NCBI RefSeq assembly: GCF_000382245.1
Contig: NZ_KB907875.1
Location: 11,770 to 75,769, forward strand
Length of the DNA: 64,000 bases
DNA from: Kushneria aurantia DSM 21353
GTDB taxonomy: Bacteria; Pseudomonadota; Gammaproteobacteria; Pseudomonadales; Halomonadaceae
Reading direction: 5' to 3'
Shown: positions 27,503-37,434 of the stretch, in pieces
Layout of the letters: each line of letters begins with the position of its first letter
Position numbering within the stretch: position 1 is the stretch's first letter
Program-made: the position numbers and the translations under genes
The notes under the pieces: model-generated
The model's database searches: none
What the model saw: the letters and a program-made list of their open reading frames with translations, nothing else
Told to the model about the DNA's origin: nothing

Positions 27503-28612
27503 TTAGAAGCTGTAGGTCACGCCGGTAGCAACACCGTCGTTGTAGTCTTCTGTCAGATCGTAGACGCCACCTTCCAGCCAAACGTACATCTGGCTGCTGA
27601 GGTTGTAAGTGCCGCCCAGCACGAACTGGTTGTAGCTCTCGTCACCATTGGTGGTGACCAGGGTATCGCTGGTCAGGATGACCGCATTTTCTTCGGCGTC
27701 GACGTACTGGTAGGCGCCGTAAACATCGCCGTAGCCGTAGCCGATGCGGGTACCGATGCCGTAGTAGTCGACGTTATCGTTGCTGGCGAAATCACCGTCG
27801 AAACGCTCCCACTTGGCGGAGACACGCACGTTGTCGGTGGCTTCCCAGTTGGCGTTGACACCGTACTGCTTGCCGAAGTCACTTTCGTCGCCGGTGCTAT
27901 CGACATACTTGTAGTTCTTCAGGTTGTCGTAGACCGCAGCGAAGGTCCAGCCGCCGACCATATAGCGCAGACCACCGAAGAACGAAGCGTTGCTGTCGCT
28001 CGGGGTAGTGACACTACCGGCGCCTCCCAGAGAATCAATTACGGTGATTTGGTCTTCACCGTCGCCATAGTACTGAGTACCCACCGAGAACTGCAGGCCG
28101 TTCAGGATCGGCGAGGTATAGGCAACCTTGTTGCCTTCCTTGAAGTTGGAGTCGCTGGCCTGGCCACCGGCGTCGTTCAGGTCGAAATATTCGTTGTTGG
28201 AGACGGGATCCTCGATCCAGTCGTCGAGCAGCGGGTCCCAGGAACCGACACGGGCATCACCGAAGTCGCCGGTCAGACCGAGGAAAGCCTGGTCACCGTT
28301 ACCCAGACCATTGCTGTTCTTGGCTTCATCAGCGTCATATTCGAACTCGGCGCGGAAATAGCCGGTCAGGCTGGGGCTGATAACGTGCTCACCGCGAAAA
28401 CCAACGGTCGAACCGTTATCAAAAATATCGCTTTCGCTGTCGACACTGCCATCATCCTGGATGTCGGTCTTGAAGCTACCAACGCCAATCTGGACGTTAC
28501 CGTAAACGTCAAGCTTGGTGCCGTCCTGGTTGTAAACGGTGGCCGCCTGAGCACCCATTGCCACGGTGCCGAGCGCGCCGGCGATTGCAGTTGCAAGAAT
28601 CGTCTTTTTCAT
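27503..28612 (-). CDS. General outer-membrane porin (gram-negative trimeric type)
   Basis: This 369-residue protein has a signal peptide (1-23, ending Gly-Ala-Gln-Ala), a first strand Lys-Leu-Asp-Val-Tyr-Gly-Asn-Val-Gln-Ile-Gly and a C-terminal Gly-Val-Thr-Tyr-Ser-Phe ending in the terminal Phe that the BAM complex recognises. Alternating beta-strands and Asp/Glu-rich loops fit a 16-strand porin; the very high Asp content is normal for a halophile. The ATG at 28612 has AAAGGA upstream. Its own terminator shows it is monocistronic. Confidence 0.92.
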   Translation of the reverse strand: MKKTILATAIAGALGTVAMGAQAATVYNQDGTKLDVYGNVQIGVGSFKTDIQDDGSVDSESDIFDNGSTVGFRGEHVISPSLTGYFRAEFEYDADEAKNSNGLGNGDQAFLGLTGDFGDARVGSWDPLLDDWIEDPVSNNEYFDLNDAGGQASDSNFKEGNKVAYTSPILNGLQFSVGTQYYGDGEDQITVIDSLGGAGSVTTPSDSNASFFGGLRYMVGGWTFAAVYDNLKNYKYVDSTGDESDFGKQYGVNANWEATDNVRVSAKWERFDGDFASNDNVDYYGIGTRIGYGYGDVYGAYQYVDAEENAVILTSDTLVTTNGDESYNQFVLGGTYNLSSQMYVWLEGGVYDLTEDYNDGVATGVTYSF

Positions 28613-29010
28613 CGTGATTTTCCTTTGACTGGCTAACTGTTCGATCATCTGTCCGGTTGGACAGCGGCTCGACGCCGGCGGCGTTCGAGCGGCTTTGGTT
28701 ATTATGTGTTGCTCGCCGGGCTACCATATACCGGCTTTTTGGCGAACGCAACAAGAAAAAAACAGTGTTTTCATTCTTTGCGTGCTACTCGCCGAACGAG
28801 GTCGAGAAGGCATCCTGCAATAAAAAAATGAAAGGCCAATGACAGCGGGAAGACCAACAGGTGATGAAGGAGGATTGGCGCACAGGAAGCGTCAGCCAAA
28901 GGTCGTATTGTCAGTGAGTTGGCGACATCTGCGGCGACATTCATTTCATTTTTGAGCTGAGCAAAAGGCGGGCCATTTCATTTGTCTGTTAACAGAAACG
29001 GTAACGCTTT
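28613..29010. other. Region between porin start and the ProQ-domain gene end
   Basis: No gene is supported in these 398 bases. They must hold the porin promoter. A perfect 12-bp palindrome, TCTGTTAACAGA, lies at 28985-28996 just beyond the stop of the ProQ-domain gene. Confidence 0.45.
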
Positions 29011-29700
29011 TTACTCATGTCTGTTCGCCAGCTGCGACATCTTGTGCGCCATGCGGCGCTGCCGCTGTGCCGTCTCACGCGCTTCCTGACGCGCCTTTAG
29101 AGTATTGAGCTGTTCGCGCGCATGGCGAGCGTCGTCATCGCCCACAACGCCGGCGTCACTGCCATCCAGATCGACTCGCGCTACGCCACTGCGCACCGCC
29201 TTGAGGTAACGCGGCAAGTTGACATAGCCCGCCAGCGCACGCCGAATCAGCTTTTCATCAAAGGGTTCGCGCGCTGCCAGCGTCTCGTGGATGCCGACCG
29301 CCAGGGGCCGGGTATGACGCTCGAAGAAGGTTTCCGGATAGCGGCGGTACCACTGCTTCAAAAGCGCCTGGGGGGAAGGCGCCTCGCCCTGAGCTATAGA
29401 ACTACCAGCACCTTCGGGTGGCGTAGCTTCAGCATCGAGCGCCATGCCGCTGCCCTCGGCGGCAGCCTGAACAGTCTTGTGGCGAAGCTCCTCGCCCTCC
29501 TCCGGTACACTGGCTCCGTTCTCGCTTTCGCTGCGGCCGGCACTGGCCAGCTGCGCCTCAAGCTCACGATTGCGCGTCTCCAGCTCACTGGCACGCGCTT
29601 CCAGCTCCGCGATGCGGGCGCGTGCCTGCGCCAGGCGCTCGTTGACTCCCTGCGCCTCACACTCCAGCGCCGCCAGCATGTCGCTTACCTGATCGCTCAC
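29011..29700 (-). CDS. ProQ/FinO-domain RNA-binding protein with N-terminal coiled coil
   Basis: This 229-residue protein has an N-terminal coiled coil (about 1-55, Glu/Ala/Arg heptads), an acidic linker (about 60-108), then a ProQ/FinO domain (about 109-178, with Leu-Lys-Gln-Trp-Tyr-Arg-Arg-Tyr-Pro and Arg-Arg-Ala-Leu-Ala-Gly-Tyr). A basic helix closes the protein. ProQ-type domains bind structured RNAs. In E. coli ProQ the domain is at the N-terminus; here it is near the C-terminus. It lies after folA on the same strand with a 77-base gap. Confidence 0.85.
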   Translation of the reverse strand: MSDQVSDMLAALECEAQGVNERLAQARARIAELEARASELETRNRELEAQLASAGRSESENGASVPEEGEELRHKTVQAAAEGSGMALDAEATPPEGAGSSIAQGEAPSPQALLKQWYRRYPETFFERHTRPLAVGIHETLAAREPFDEKLIRRALAGYVNLPRYLKAVRSGVARVDLDGSDAGVVGDDDARHAREQLNTLKARQEARETAQRQRRMAHKMSQLANRHE

Positions 29701-29777
29701 AGCTTTATCCCCCGATCCCGGACGGCCGCCCGGGGATTTTAAACACGCGCCAATCTATCGACAGCTCACAATGTCAG

Positions 29778-30335
29778 CTACCCATCCTGTGGGTCCACCT
29801 CGGCACCGCGCTCGTAGCGTACGAAATCATAGGCCGGCTGTCCTTCGGCCGGCGAGCCTGCGACACGCTCGACTTCTCGCCAGTCGCTGCCGAGAGCCGG
29901 AAAAAAGGTATCGCCCTCGGCCTCGAGCGCGATCTCGGTAAGGTAAATCCGGCTGGCTCGCTCCAGCGCCTGACGATAAATCTCGCCGCCGCCCATGATG
30001 ATAATCTCATCGACGCCATCGAGCAGCGCCCGATCGTCCGCCAGTGCAAGCGCACTGTCGAGGTCGTGGCAAATCTCCACGCCCTCGGCGATGAAGCCGC
30101 GATCGCGACTGACCACGATATTGAGCCGCTGCGGCAGCGCCCGACCGATCGAGGCGAAAGTAGCGCGCCCCATGATGACCGGCTTGTGCAGCGTGGCCGC
30201 CTTGAAGAACTTCAGGTCTTCGGGCAAATGCCAGGGCATGGCGCCGTCGGCGCCAATGACACGGTTGCGCGCCATCGCCGCGATCATGGCGACAGGAACC
30301 AGCGTCTCGCCGTGACTGCCGCTGTGCTGCGTCAT
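29778..30335 (-). CDS. folA: Dihydrofolate reductase
   Basis: This 185-residue enzyme reduces dihydrofolate with NADPH. It has the DHFR landmarks Met-Ala-Arg-Asn-Arg-Val-Ile-Gly, Pro-Trp-His-Leu-Pro-Glu-Asp-Leu (active-site acid), Met-Gly-Arg-Ala-Thr-Phe and Ile-Met-Gly-Gly-Gly-Glu-Ile-Tyr. Its ATG overlaps the thyA TGA by four bases, coupling it to the enzyme that makes its substrate. The N-terminus is about 14 residues longer than E. coli FolA. Confidence 0.95.
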   Translation of the reverse strand: MTQHSGSHGETLVPVAMIAAMARNRVIGADGAMPWHLPEDLKFFKAATLHKPVIMGRATFASIGRALPQRLNIVVSRDRGFIAEGVEICHDLDSALALADDRALLDGVDEIIIMGGGEIYRQALERASRIYLTEIALEAEGDTFFPALGSDWREVERVAGSPAEGQPAYDFVRYERGAEVDPQDG

Positions 30336-31126
30336 ACGGCCACCTGGGCGCGAATATGGGGATGGGGAGCATAGCCCTCGATAGCGATATCCTCGAAACG
30401 GAAGGCGAACAGATCGTCGACCTTCGGATTGAGTACCAGCCGCGGCCGTGGCAGCGGCGCTCGCTCAAGCTGCAGGCGCGCCTGGTCGAAGTGGTTGTAG
30501 TAGAGATGGGCGTCGCCCAGGGTGTGGATGAACTCTCCCGCGGCGAGATTGCACACCTGCGCCACCATATGGGTCAAAAGCGCGTAGCTGGCGATATTGA
30601 AGGGCACGCCCAGAAAGATATCACCGCTGCGCTGATAGAGCTGGCAGGAGAGCCGCCCTTCGGCGACGAAAAACTGAAACAGCGCATGACAGGGCGGCAG
30701 CTTCATCTCCTCGATCTGCGCCGGGTTCCACGCCGATACAATAAGCCGACGTGACTCGGGATGGGTTCTGATCTGCTCCAGCACGCGGCTGATCTGATCG
30801 ACATGCCCTCCCTGGGGTGCCGGCCAACTGCGCCACTGATAGCCGTAGACCGGCCCCAGCTCGCCGTTTTCATCCGCCCAGGCGTCCCAGATGGAGACGC
30901 CGTTGTCGCGCAGGTACTGCACGTTGGTGTCGCCGCTCAGAAACCACAAGAGCTCATGGATGATGGAGCGCAGATGCAGTTTCTTGGTGGTCAGCAGCGG
31001 AAAGCCGTCGGCCAGATCAAAGCGCATCTGATGGCCGAAGACCGCGCGGGTACCCACGCCGGTGCGGTCGTTGCGATCCACGCCCTGTTCGAGCACCTGG
31101 CGCATGAGGTCCAGATAGGGCTGCAT
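30332..31126 (-). CDS. thyA: Thymidylate synthase
   Basis: This 264-residue enzyme matches the E. coli length exactly and has the catalytic Cys146 in Leu-Pro-Pro-Cys-His-Ala-Leu-Phe, Arg-Thr-Gly-Val-Gly-Thr at the folate site and Gly-Asp-Ala-His-Leu-Tyr. It methylates dUMP using methylene-tetrahydrofolate. It lies 5 bases after lgt and overlaps folA, in the conserved rppH-ptsP-lgt-thyA order. Confidence 0.97.
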   Translation of the reverse strand: MQPYLDLMRQVLEQGVDRNDRTGVGTRAVFGHQMRFDLADGFPLLTTKKLHLRSIIHELLWFLSGDTNVQYLRDNGVSIWDAWADENGELGPVYGYQWRSWPAPQGGHVDQISRVLEQIRTHPESRRLIVSAWNPAQIEEMKLPPCHALFQFFVAEGRLSCQLYQRSGDIFLGVPFNIASYALLTHMVAQVCNLAAGEFIHTLGDAHLYYNHFDQARLQLERAPLPRPRLVLNPKVDDLFAFRFEDIAIEGYAPHPHIRAQVAV

Positions 31127-31131
31127 GGCGA

Positions 31132-31941
31132 TCAGGCTCCTGCGGTCGAGTCGGCGGCCGGGCGGTCGACATCCTGTCGGCGCGACCAGAGGATCAGCAC
31201 CACGCCGCCAATCATCATCGGCAGGCAGAGCAACTGCCCCATGGTCAGCCAGTCGAAGGCGATGAAGCCGAGCTGCGGATCGGGACGGCGATAGAACTCG
31301 ACGAAAAAGCGAAAGATACCATAGAGCAGCAGAAAGAGCCCCGAGATCAACCCCCGCCGACGCGGCTGACGGGACACCGTCCATAGAATGGCAAACAGCA
31401 CTACGCCCTCGAGGGCGAACTCATAAAGCTCCGAGGGGTGGCGCGGTTCAGGGCCATAGAGCGGATAGATCATGCCCCAGGCGACATCGGTAACCCGTCC
31501 CGGCAGCTCCTGGTTGATGAAGTTACCCAACCGCCCGGCGCCCAGCCCGATCGGCACCAGTGGCGCAACGAAATCGGTGAGCTGAAAAAAGGCCAGCCGA
31601 TGACGACGAGCAAACAGCAGCGCGGCGATCAGCACCCCGATCAGCCCGCCATGAAAGCTCATGCCGCCTTCCCAGATGCGCACGATCCAGAGCGGATCGG
31701 CGGCGATCTGATCCCAGCCATAGAACAGCGCATAGCCCAGCCGGCCGCCCAGCACGACGCCAATAGCGCCGTAGAATATCATGTCGCCGACCTGGTCCTT
31801 CGTGATCCCCAACCTGTGGGCGCGTCGGCGCGCCAGCCACCAGGCGCCGGCGAAGCCGATGACGTACATCAGCCCATACCAGTGAATCGCCAGCGGACCC
31901 AGCGAAATCGCGACAGGATCGAATTGAGGATGATGCAGCAT
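31132..31941 (-). CDS. lgt: Prolipoprotein diacylglyceryl transferase
   Basis: This 269-residue seven-helix inner-membrane enzyme has the Lgt signature [10 protein letters not shown] near 141-150, the essential His in Phe-His-Gly-Gly-Leu-Ile-Gly and Arg-His-Pro-Ser-Glu-Leu-Tyr-Glu. It moves diacylglycerol from phosphatidylglycerol to the lipobox cysteine of prolipoproteins. Followed closely by thyA. Confidence 0.96.
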   Translation of the reverse strand: MLHHPQFDPVAISLGPLAIHWYGLMYVIGFAGAWWLARRRAHRLGITKDQVGDMIFYGAIGVVLGGRLGYALFYGWDQIAADPLWIVRIWEGGMSFHGGLIGVLIAALLFARRHRLAFFQLTDFVAPLVPIGLGAGRLGNFINQELPGRVTDVAWGMIYPLYGPEPRHPSELYEFALEGVVLFAILWTVSRQPRRRGLISGLFLLLYGIFRFFVEFYRRPDPQLGFIAFDWLTMGQLLCLPMMIGGVVLILWSRRQDVDRPAADSTAGA

Positions 31942-32072
31942 GAACGCTTCCTTGCAGCGGTTACCTGCCGGGCATTCAACCCGGTGCTCTGAAAGGCGGC
32001 GAGTCTAGCACGAAGGCACCCTGTCTGCGGACATTCAAAATCCTTTGGCCCAAAGGGCCGCAAGAGCAGATT

Positions 32073-34334
32073 TCAGTCGCGGTGCGGCAACAGGTGCGCC
32101 AGCTCCCATGCCTCCATGCGTTCGAAGATCAGCGCCCGCGTCTGCACCAGCGACTCCTGTGACAACGCCTCGTCGACCAGCTCGCGAACGCCGGACAGTG
32201 ATGCCCGGCGGATGGCAGCGCGTACGCGGGAGAGGTTGGGCGCGTTCATCGACAGTACCCGGTAGCCCATGCCGACCAGCAGCAGCGCACCGACCGGGTC
32301 TCCCGCCAGCTCGCCACATACCGATACCGGCACGCCGAGGCGCCGACTGTCGCGGGCGATCTGTGCCAGCGCCCGGAGAACGGCCGGCTGAAAGGCGTCG
32401 TAGAGCGCCGATACCCGGGCATTGCCGCGGTCGACGGCGAGCAAATATTGGGTCAGGTCGTTGCTGCCCACCGAAAAGAAATCGACACAGCCGGCAAAAG
32501 CTTCCAGTTGATAAATCACTGCCGGCACCTCGATCATGATCCCCAGCAGCGGTCGCTGTACCTTCAGGCCCTCCTCGCGCAGCTCCTCGAGAGCGCGGTC
32601 GAGCAGTCGACTGACCGTTTCGACCTCCTCGAAGGTAGTGACCATCGGCAGCAGAATGCGCAGATTGTCGAGGCCCTCGGCGGCGCGCAGCATGGCACGC
32701 AGCTGCACCATCAACACCTCGGGGTGATCGAGCGTCACCCTCAGCCCGCGCCAGCCGAGAAAGGCATTGTCCTCTTCGATGGGAAAATAGGGCAGCGACT
32801 TGTCGCCACCGATATCGAGTGTGCGCATCACCACCGGCAGCGGCGCAAAACCGGCGAGCTGCTCACGATAGAGACGCGCCTGCTCCTGCTCGCCGGGAAA
32901 GCGCTGGTGCATCATGAAGGGCACCTCGGTGCGATAGAGCCCGACACCGTCGATGCGCGCCACCGGTGAACCGCTCATCTCTACGGCCAGGCCGGTATTG
33001 ATCATCAACCGGATGCGCTGGCCGTCGCTGGTCTCGCTGGGCAGCGACTGCTCGCTCTCCAGCATCGAGATCAGCGAGCGCTCCTCCTCGATCATGCTCT
33101 CGTAGCGGCCCTGTAGCTCCGGCTCGGGGCGCAGAATCAGACGCCCCCGATAGCCATCCACGATCATCGGCGTGCCCGCAATGCGCGACAGCGGCAGATC
33201 GCTCATGCCCATCACCGCCGGGATGTTCATCGCCCGCGCCAGTATCGCCACATGGGAAGTACTGGAACCGCGCAGCGCAACCAGCCCGGCCAGCTTTTCG
33301 CGAGGAATTTCGCCGAGCTGGGCGGCGCTGATCTCATCGCCTACCAGCACGGTGTGGTCAGGATAGACCGGGCTGCGCTCCTCGCTCTCGGTCTGAAGAT
33401 GCGACAGCACCCGTCGGCCCAGATCGCGGACATCGGCGGCGCGCTCGCGCAGGTAGTTGTCGTCGACCTTCTCCAGATACTGAACATGGCGCTGCACGAC
33501 CCGGGCCAGCGCCCAGGGCGCCCAGTGCCCCTCGCGAATGCGCTTTTCGACCTCCTGGCCCAGCGCCGCATCCCCCAGCATCTGCTGATAGACATCGAAC
33601 AGCGCCTGTTCCTGAGCCGAGATGCGGCTGGCGAGCCGCTCGGCAGCGCGGCGAATATCGCTGCGCACACAGTCGATCGCCTCGCGCAGGCGCAGCACCT
33701 CCGCCTCGACATCCTCGGGGACACGCTCGGGCACCGCATCGAGATTGGCCGGCGGTACCACCACGAAGGCCTCGCCAATGGTCATGCCGGGGGCGGCGGC
33801 GATGCCGCTGAGCATCACCTGGCTTTCGGCGTCGTTGAGACGCGCCAGCTCACCGGTCGACAGGGCATGCACCAGCACGCCGGCCAGCTGCGCCGCCATG
33901 GTGATCAGAAAGGCCTCTTCACCCTCGTCGAACAGGCGCTTGTCGCGCTGCTGCACCACCAGCACGCCGAGTACGCGGCGCTGGTGAATGATCGGCACGC
34001 CCAGGAAACTCGAATAGCGCTCCTCACCGGTCTCGGCAAAGTAGCGAAAGTGGCTGTGGCTGGGCGCCTCCTCGATATTCAGGGGCTCCTCACGCTGGCC
34101 CACCAGCCCCACCAAGCCCTCACCCGGGCGCATGGTCACCTGACCGATGGCGGCGGTATTGAGCCCGATGGTATCCATCAGAATGAAATGGTCACGCTGC
34201 CCGTCGCGAAGATAGACCGAACAGACATCAGTCTGCATCGCCTTGCGGATACGGCGCACGATGATCGACAGGGCCGCATCCAGCGTGCGAGCCCCGTTGA
34301 CCTCCTGAACGATGCGGCGAAGAATCTCGAGCAT
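32073..34334 (-). CDS. ptsP: PEP-protein phosphotransferase of the nitrogen PTS (enzyme I-Ntr)
   Basis: This 753-residue protein has an N-terminal GAF domain (about 1-155), then an enzyme I module: the phosphorylated His361 in Ser-Ser-Thr-Ser-His-Val-Ala-Ile-Leu-Ala-Arg and the PEP-binding barrel with Phe-Met-Met-His-Gln-Arg-Phe-Pro and Phe-Phe-Ser-Val-Gly-Ser-Asn-Asp-Leu. It starts the PEP-to-NPr-to-EIIA-Ntr relay, which controls nitrogen, potassium and envelope functions; the GAF domain senses glutamine or 2-oxoglutarate in known members. It is downstream of rppH, the usual gene order. Confidence 0.95.
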   Translation of the reverse strand: MLEILRRIVQEVNGARTLDAALSIIVRRIRKAMQTDVCSVYLRDGQRDHFILMDTIGLNTAAIGQVTMRPGEGLVGLVGQREEPLNIEEAPSHSHFRYFAETGEERYSSFLGVPIIHQRRVLGVLVVQQRDKRLFDEGEEAFLITMAAQLAGVLVHALSTGELARLNDAESQVMLSGIAAAPGMTIGEAFVVVPPANLDAVPERVPEDVEAEVLRLREAIDCVRSDIRRAAERLASRISAQEQALFDVYQQMLGDAALGQEVEKRIREGHWAPWALARVVQRHVQYLEKVDDNYLRERAADVRDLGRRVLSHLQTESEERSPVYPDHTVLVGDEISAAQLGEIPREKLAGLVALRGSSTSHVAILARAMNIPAVMGMSDLPLSRIAGTPMIVDGYRGRLILRPEPELQGRYESMIEEERSLISMLESEQSLPSETSDGQRIRLMINTGLAVEMSGSPVARIDGVGLYRTEVPFMMHQRFPGEQEQARLYREQLAGFAPLPVVMRTLDIGGDKSLPYFPIEEDNAFLGWRGLRVTLDHPEVLMVQLRAMLRAAEGLDNLRILLPMVTTFEEVETVSRLLDRALEELREEGLKVQRPLLGIMIEVPAVIYQLEAFAGCVDFFSVGSNDLTQYLLAVDRGNARVSALYDAFQPAVLRALAQIARDSRRLGVPVSVCGELAGDPVGALLLVGMGYRVLSMNAPNLSRVRAAIRRASLSGVRELVDEALSQESLVQTRALIFERMEAWELAHLLPHRD

Positions 34335-34453
34335 GGCGGTGCGTTTTCATCCCTGGTCATCGAATCGATGGCAATGACCGGCAGCGCTCTCCATGCTGCC
34401 GGTCCGGCCCTGTTGCGGCACAGGGCACACGGCTTTTGAAGGCACGCGCCGGT

Positions 34454-34948
34454 TCAGCCGCGTCTTTCCAGCTGTTCGTCGGGCATGCGGGGCGCCAGTT
34501 CACGCAGCGCGCGCCGATAGACATCGCGCTTGAACGACACCACCTGCCCCAGCGGATACCAGTAACTCACCCAGCGCCAGCCATCGAACTCCGGCGTGGG
34601 CGTGGTATCCACCCGAATACTCGACTCCTGACAGCGCATGCGCAGCAGGAACCACTTCTGCTTCTGGCCGATGCAGAGAGGGCGCGAGTGGGTACGGATC
34701 AGTCCTCGTGGCAGTCGATAGCGCAGCCAGCCGCGGGTGCAGGCCAGTATATCAACGTCTCCGGGGTGCAGGCCGATCTCCTCTTTCAGCTCTCGATACA
34801 GGGCGTCATGAGGCGACTCGTTCTCCTTGATACCGCCCTGGGGAAACTGCCATGCATTCTGTCCTACCCGTCGTGCCCACAGCACCTGACCGCCGCAGTT
34901 GGCTATGATGATGCCAACGTTGGGTCGGAAACCGTCGGGGTCGATCAC
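34454..34948 (-). CDS. rppH: RNA pyrophosphohydrolase
   Basis: This 164-residue Nudix enzyme starts Val/[12 protein letters not shown] from a GTG at 34948 with AAAGGTG upstream, the standard RppH start. The Nudix box is Gly-Gly-Ile-Lys-Glu-Asn-Glu through Arg-Glu-Leu-Lys-Glu-Glu-Ile-Gly. It removes pyrophosphate from mRNA 5' ends and so triggers RNase E decay. First gene of rppH-ptsP. Confidence 0.95.
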   Translation of the reverse strand: MIDPDGFRPNVGIIIANCGGQVLWARRVGQNAWQFPQGGIKENESPHDALYRELKEEIGLHPGDVDILACTRGWLRYRLPRGLIRTHSRPLCIGQKQKWFLLRMRCQESSIRVDTTPTPEFDGWRWVSYWYPLGQVVSFKRDVYRRALRELAPRMPDEQLERRG

Positions 34949-35117
34949 GACTTTCACCTTTAAAAGATTGATTACCAGCATTCTTCCACAAAGCGCAAAA
35001 CCGCATCAATACGCGCCTTGACCCGTCACGCAATACTGTGGTGCGTAGCCGAGGCAGGTCGTTTTTGACATAATCGGGAAATAACGATTGACCTCCTCGA
35101 CCAGCAGGGAGAACAGC

Positions 35118-35783
35118 TTGACACTGGCCATCTTCGATCTCGACAACACACTGCTGGCAGGCGACAGCGATCACGCCTGGAACGATTTTCTGGTGGAGCT
35201 CGGCGTCGTCGATCGCGAATACTTTCAGCGCGAGAACGAGCGTTTTCATCGCGACTACGAGACCGGCCGGCTGGATATCAACGCCTACCTGGCCTTCGCC
35301 CTGCAGCCGCTGGCCGCGCACAGCATGGAACAGCTCAACTGCTGGCACCGCCAGTTCATGGCCAACCGCATCGAACCCATGGTGCAGCCGCGCGCCGAGG
35401 CACTGCTGGCGCGCCATCGCCAGCGCGGCCACCGACTTTTGATCATTACCGCCACCAACCGCTTCGTTACCGAACCGATCGCCCGGCGCCTGAACATCGA
35501 CGAGCTGATCGCCGTCGAGCCGGAGCTTGAGGATGGCCGCTACACCGGCCGCGTCAGCGGCGTACCCAGTTTCCGGGAAGGCAAGATCACTCGTCTCGAA
35601 CAGTGGCTGGACGAGCAGGGTGAAAACCTTGATGAGGCCTGGTTCTACAGCGATTCGCAAAACGATCTGCCGCTGCTGGAGCGCGTCGACAACCCGGTCG
35701 CCGTCGACCCCGACGAGGCGCTGGCGGCCACTGCTCGCGAGCGCGGCTGGCGAATCATCAGCCTGCGGGATCGCGAGGCGTAG
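35118..35783 (+). CDS. HAD-family (SerB-like, IB subfamily) phosphatase
   Basis: This 221-residue enzyme has HAD motif I Phe-Asp-Leu-Asp-Asn-Thr-Leu-Leu (nucleophile Asp), motif II Ile-Thr-Ala-Thr-Asn-Arg, and motif IV Tyr-Ser-Asp-Ser-Gln-Asn-Asp-Leu-Pro, with the helical cap of the IB group. The TTG at 35118 (AGGGAGA six bases upstream) puts motif I at residue 7, as in homologues; an upstream TTG at 35088 is less likely. It is divergent from rppH, as in pseudomonads. The substrate is not known; histidinol phosphatase or phosphoserine-like activity is possible. Confidence 0.85.
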   Translation: MTLAIFDLDNTLLAGDSDHAWNDFLVELGVVDREYFQRENERFHRDYETGRLDINAYLAFALQPLAAHSMEQLNCWHRQFMANRIEPMVQPRAEALLARHRQRGHRLLIITATNRFVTEPIARRLNIDELIAVEPELEDGRYTGRVSGVPSFREGKITRLEQWLDEQGENLDEAWFYSDSQNDLPLLERVDNPVAVDPDEALAATARERGWRIISLRDREA

Positions 35784-35881
35784 TCAGATTCCCTATAATC
35801 ATTTCATCGACCCTGAAGTGTCCCCGTCAGCGAGCGGCGGACCGGGGCCTCCATCTCGCATCAAATCGAGCGTGAGAAGCC

Positions 35882-37342
35882 ATGTCTGAAACGACTTATG
35901 ATGTTCTTATCGTAGGGGGCGGTGTATCCGGTACTGCCCTGCTCCATGAACTGGCCCGCTACACCGATCTGAACGCCATCGGTCTGGTCGAGAAGTATGA
36001 CAGGGTGGCCATCGTCAACTCCCATGGCCGCAATAACAGTCAGACCATCCACTGCGGCGACATCGAGACCAACTACAGCCTCGACAAGGCGCGCACCACC
36101 AAGCGCACCGCCGGCATGGTGATCAACTTCGGCACCAAGCTGCCGGCCGAGGAGCGCGACCGCATCATCTACCGCTACCCCAAGATGGTGCTCGGCGTCG
36201 GTCAGAAGCAGTGCGATTTCCTGCGCCAGCGCTATGAATCCTTCCGGGAGCTCTTCCCGAAGATGCGCCTGATGGAGCGCGACGATATCGCCGAGCAGGA
36301 GCCGAAGGTGGTCGAGGGGCGCGACCCCAACGAGCCGATTCTGGCGCTGGGCTCCTCCGATGAGTACACCGCGGTCGACTACACCACCCTGTCGGAAGCC
36401 TTCGTCAAGTGCGCCGAGGAAGACGCCGCAAAGAAAGGCATGGCCTGCGACATGCACCTCTCGACGCCGGTTCACGGGATCGAGAAGAAGGACGATCTGT
36501 TTCACATCACCACCCCCAACAAGGGCACGCTCAAGGCACGCTACGTGGTCGTTGCGGCCGGCGGCCACTCGCTGCTGTTCGCTCACCAGATGGGTTACGG
36601 GCTCGACAAGTCCTGCCTGCCGATGGCCGGCTCCTTCTACTTCACGCCGAAGGTGCTCAACGGCAAGGTCTACACCATCCAGAACGAGAATCTTCCCTTT
36701 GCTGCGGTCCACGGCGACCCCGACGTGCTGGTCGAAAACAAGACCCGCTTCGGCCCCACGGCGCTGATGCTGCCGCTGCTGGAGCGTTACAACAGCAAGA
36801 CCTTCACCGAGTTTCTGCGCGTCTTTCGCTTCGACTCGAGCGTCGCGAAGGTCTTCTGGGATCTGCTCAAGGTGCGCGACATTCGCAACTACGTGTTCAA
36901 GAACTTCCTCTACGAAGTGCCGGTGCTGCGCGAAAAGCTCTTTTATCAGAGCATCAGGACCATCGTACCGAGCCTGCGCGCCGAGCAGGTGGCGTTCGCC
37001 AAGGGGTTTGGCGGCGTCCGCCCGCAGTTGATCGACAAGACGGCCAGAAAACTGATGATGGGCGAAGCCAAGATCGACCCGGGCACCGGAATCGTCTTCA
37101 ACATGACGCCCTCGCCCGGCGGCACCAGCTGTCTGGGCAACGCCGAAAAGGACATGTATCTGGCCCAGCAGTATCTCGGCTTCAACATCGACAAGGAGGC
37201 CTTCGAACGTGACCTGCTGATGGGCGAAGTCGAGCTTCGCAGTCTTGATCAGGACCCGCAGATGGCGCCGGAAAAGTCCTCGCACGGTGAGAACCTCGAC
37301 GAGGAGAAGCGCAAGGAAGCGCAGCAGGATGGTGCCGACTAG
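35882..37342 (+). CDS. mqo: Malate:quinone oxidoreductase, Helicobacter/Campylobacter (HP0086) type
   Basis: This 486-residue flavoprotein has an N-terminal FAD motif Ile-Val-Gly-Gly-Gly-Val-Ser-Gly and, through the middle, Met-Ala-Gly-Ser-Phe-Tyr-Phe, Gly-Lys-Val-Tyr-Thr-Ile-Gln-Asn and Phe-Ala-Ala-Val-His-Gly-Asp-Pro-Asp, ending with Met-Thr-Pro-Ser-Pro-Gly. As I recall it, Helicobacter pylori HP0086 shares these blocks; the classical E. coli Mqo does not. It would oxidise malate to oxaloacetate and pass electrons to quinone at the membrane face. The C-terminus adds about 35 charged residues. It has its own terminator. Confidence 0.82.
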   Translation: MSETTYDVLIVGGGVSGTALLHELARYTDLNAIGLVEKYDRVAIVNSHGRNNSQTIHCGDIETNYSLDKARTTKRTAGMVINFGTKLPAEERDRIIYRYPKMVLGVGQKQCDFLRQRYESFRELFPKMRLMERDDIAEQEPKVVEGRDPNEPILALGSSDEYTAVDYTTLSEAFVKCAEEDAAKKGMACDMHLSTPVHGIEKKDDLFHITTPNKGTLKARYVVVAAGGHSLLFAHQMGYGLDKSCLPMAGSFYFTPKVLNGKVYTIQNENLPFAAVHGDPDVLVENKTRFGPTALMLPLLERYNSKTFTEFLRVFRFDSSVAKVFWDLLKVRDIRNYVFKNFLYEVPVLREKLFYQSIRTIVPSLRAEQVAFAKGFGGVRPQLIDKTARKLMMGEAKIDPGTGIVFNMTPSPGGTSCLGNAEKDMYLAQQYLGFNIDKEAFERDLLMGEVELRSLDQDPQMAPEKSSHGENLDEEKRKEAQQDGAD

Positions 37343-37369
37343 TCCCGCACGACCGCACTGAAAAACCAG

Positions 37370-37402
37370 AAGGCCCGCCCCTGCAAGGGGCGGGCCTTTT
37401 TG
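37370..37402 (+). terminator. Rho-independent terminator after mqo
   Basis: AAGGCCCGCCCC and GGGGCGGGCCTT form a perfect 12-bp stem around TGCAA, followed by TTT. Confidence 0.92.
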
Positions 37403-37434
37403 ATACTGGCCGGCGGTACACGCTGACTACGGCT

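Noticed and set aside
35861-37285. 474-codon open frame opposite mqo
   Set aside because: Antisense shadow; mqo on the plus strand has clear motifs, a start and a terminator.
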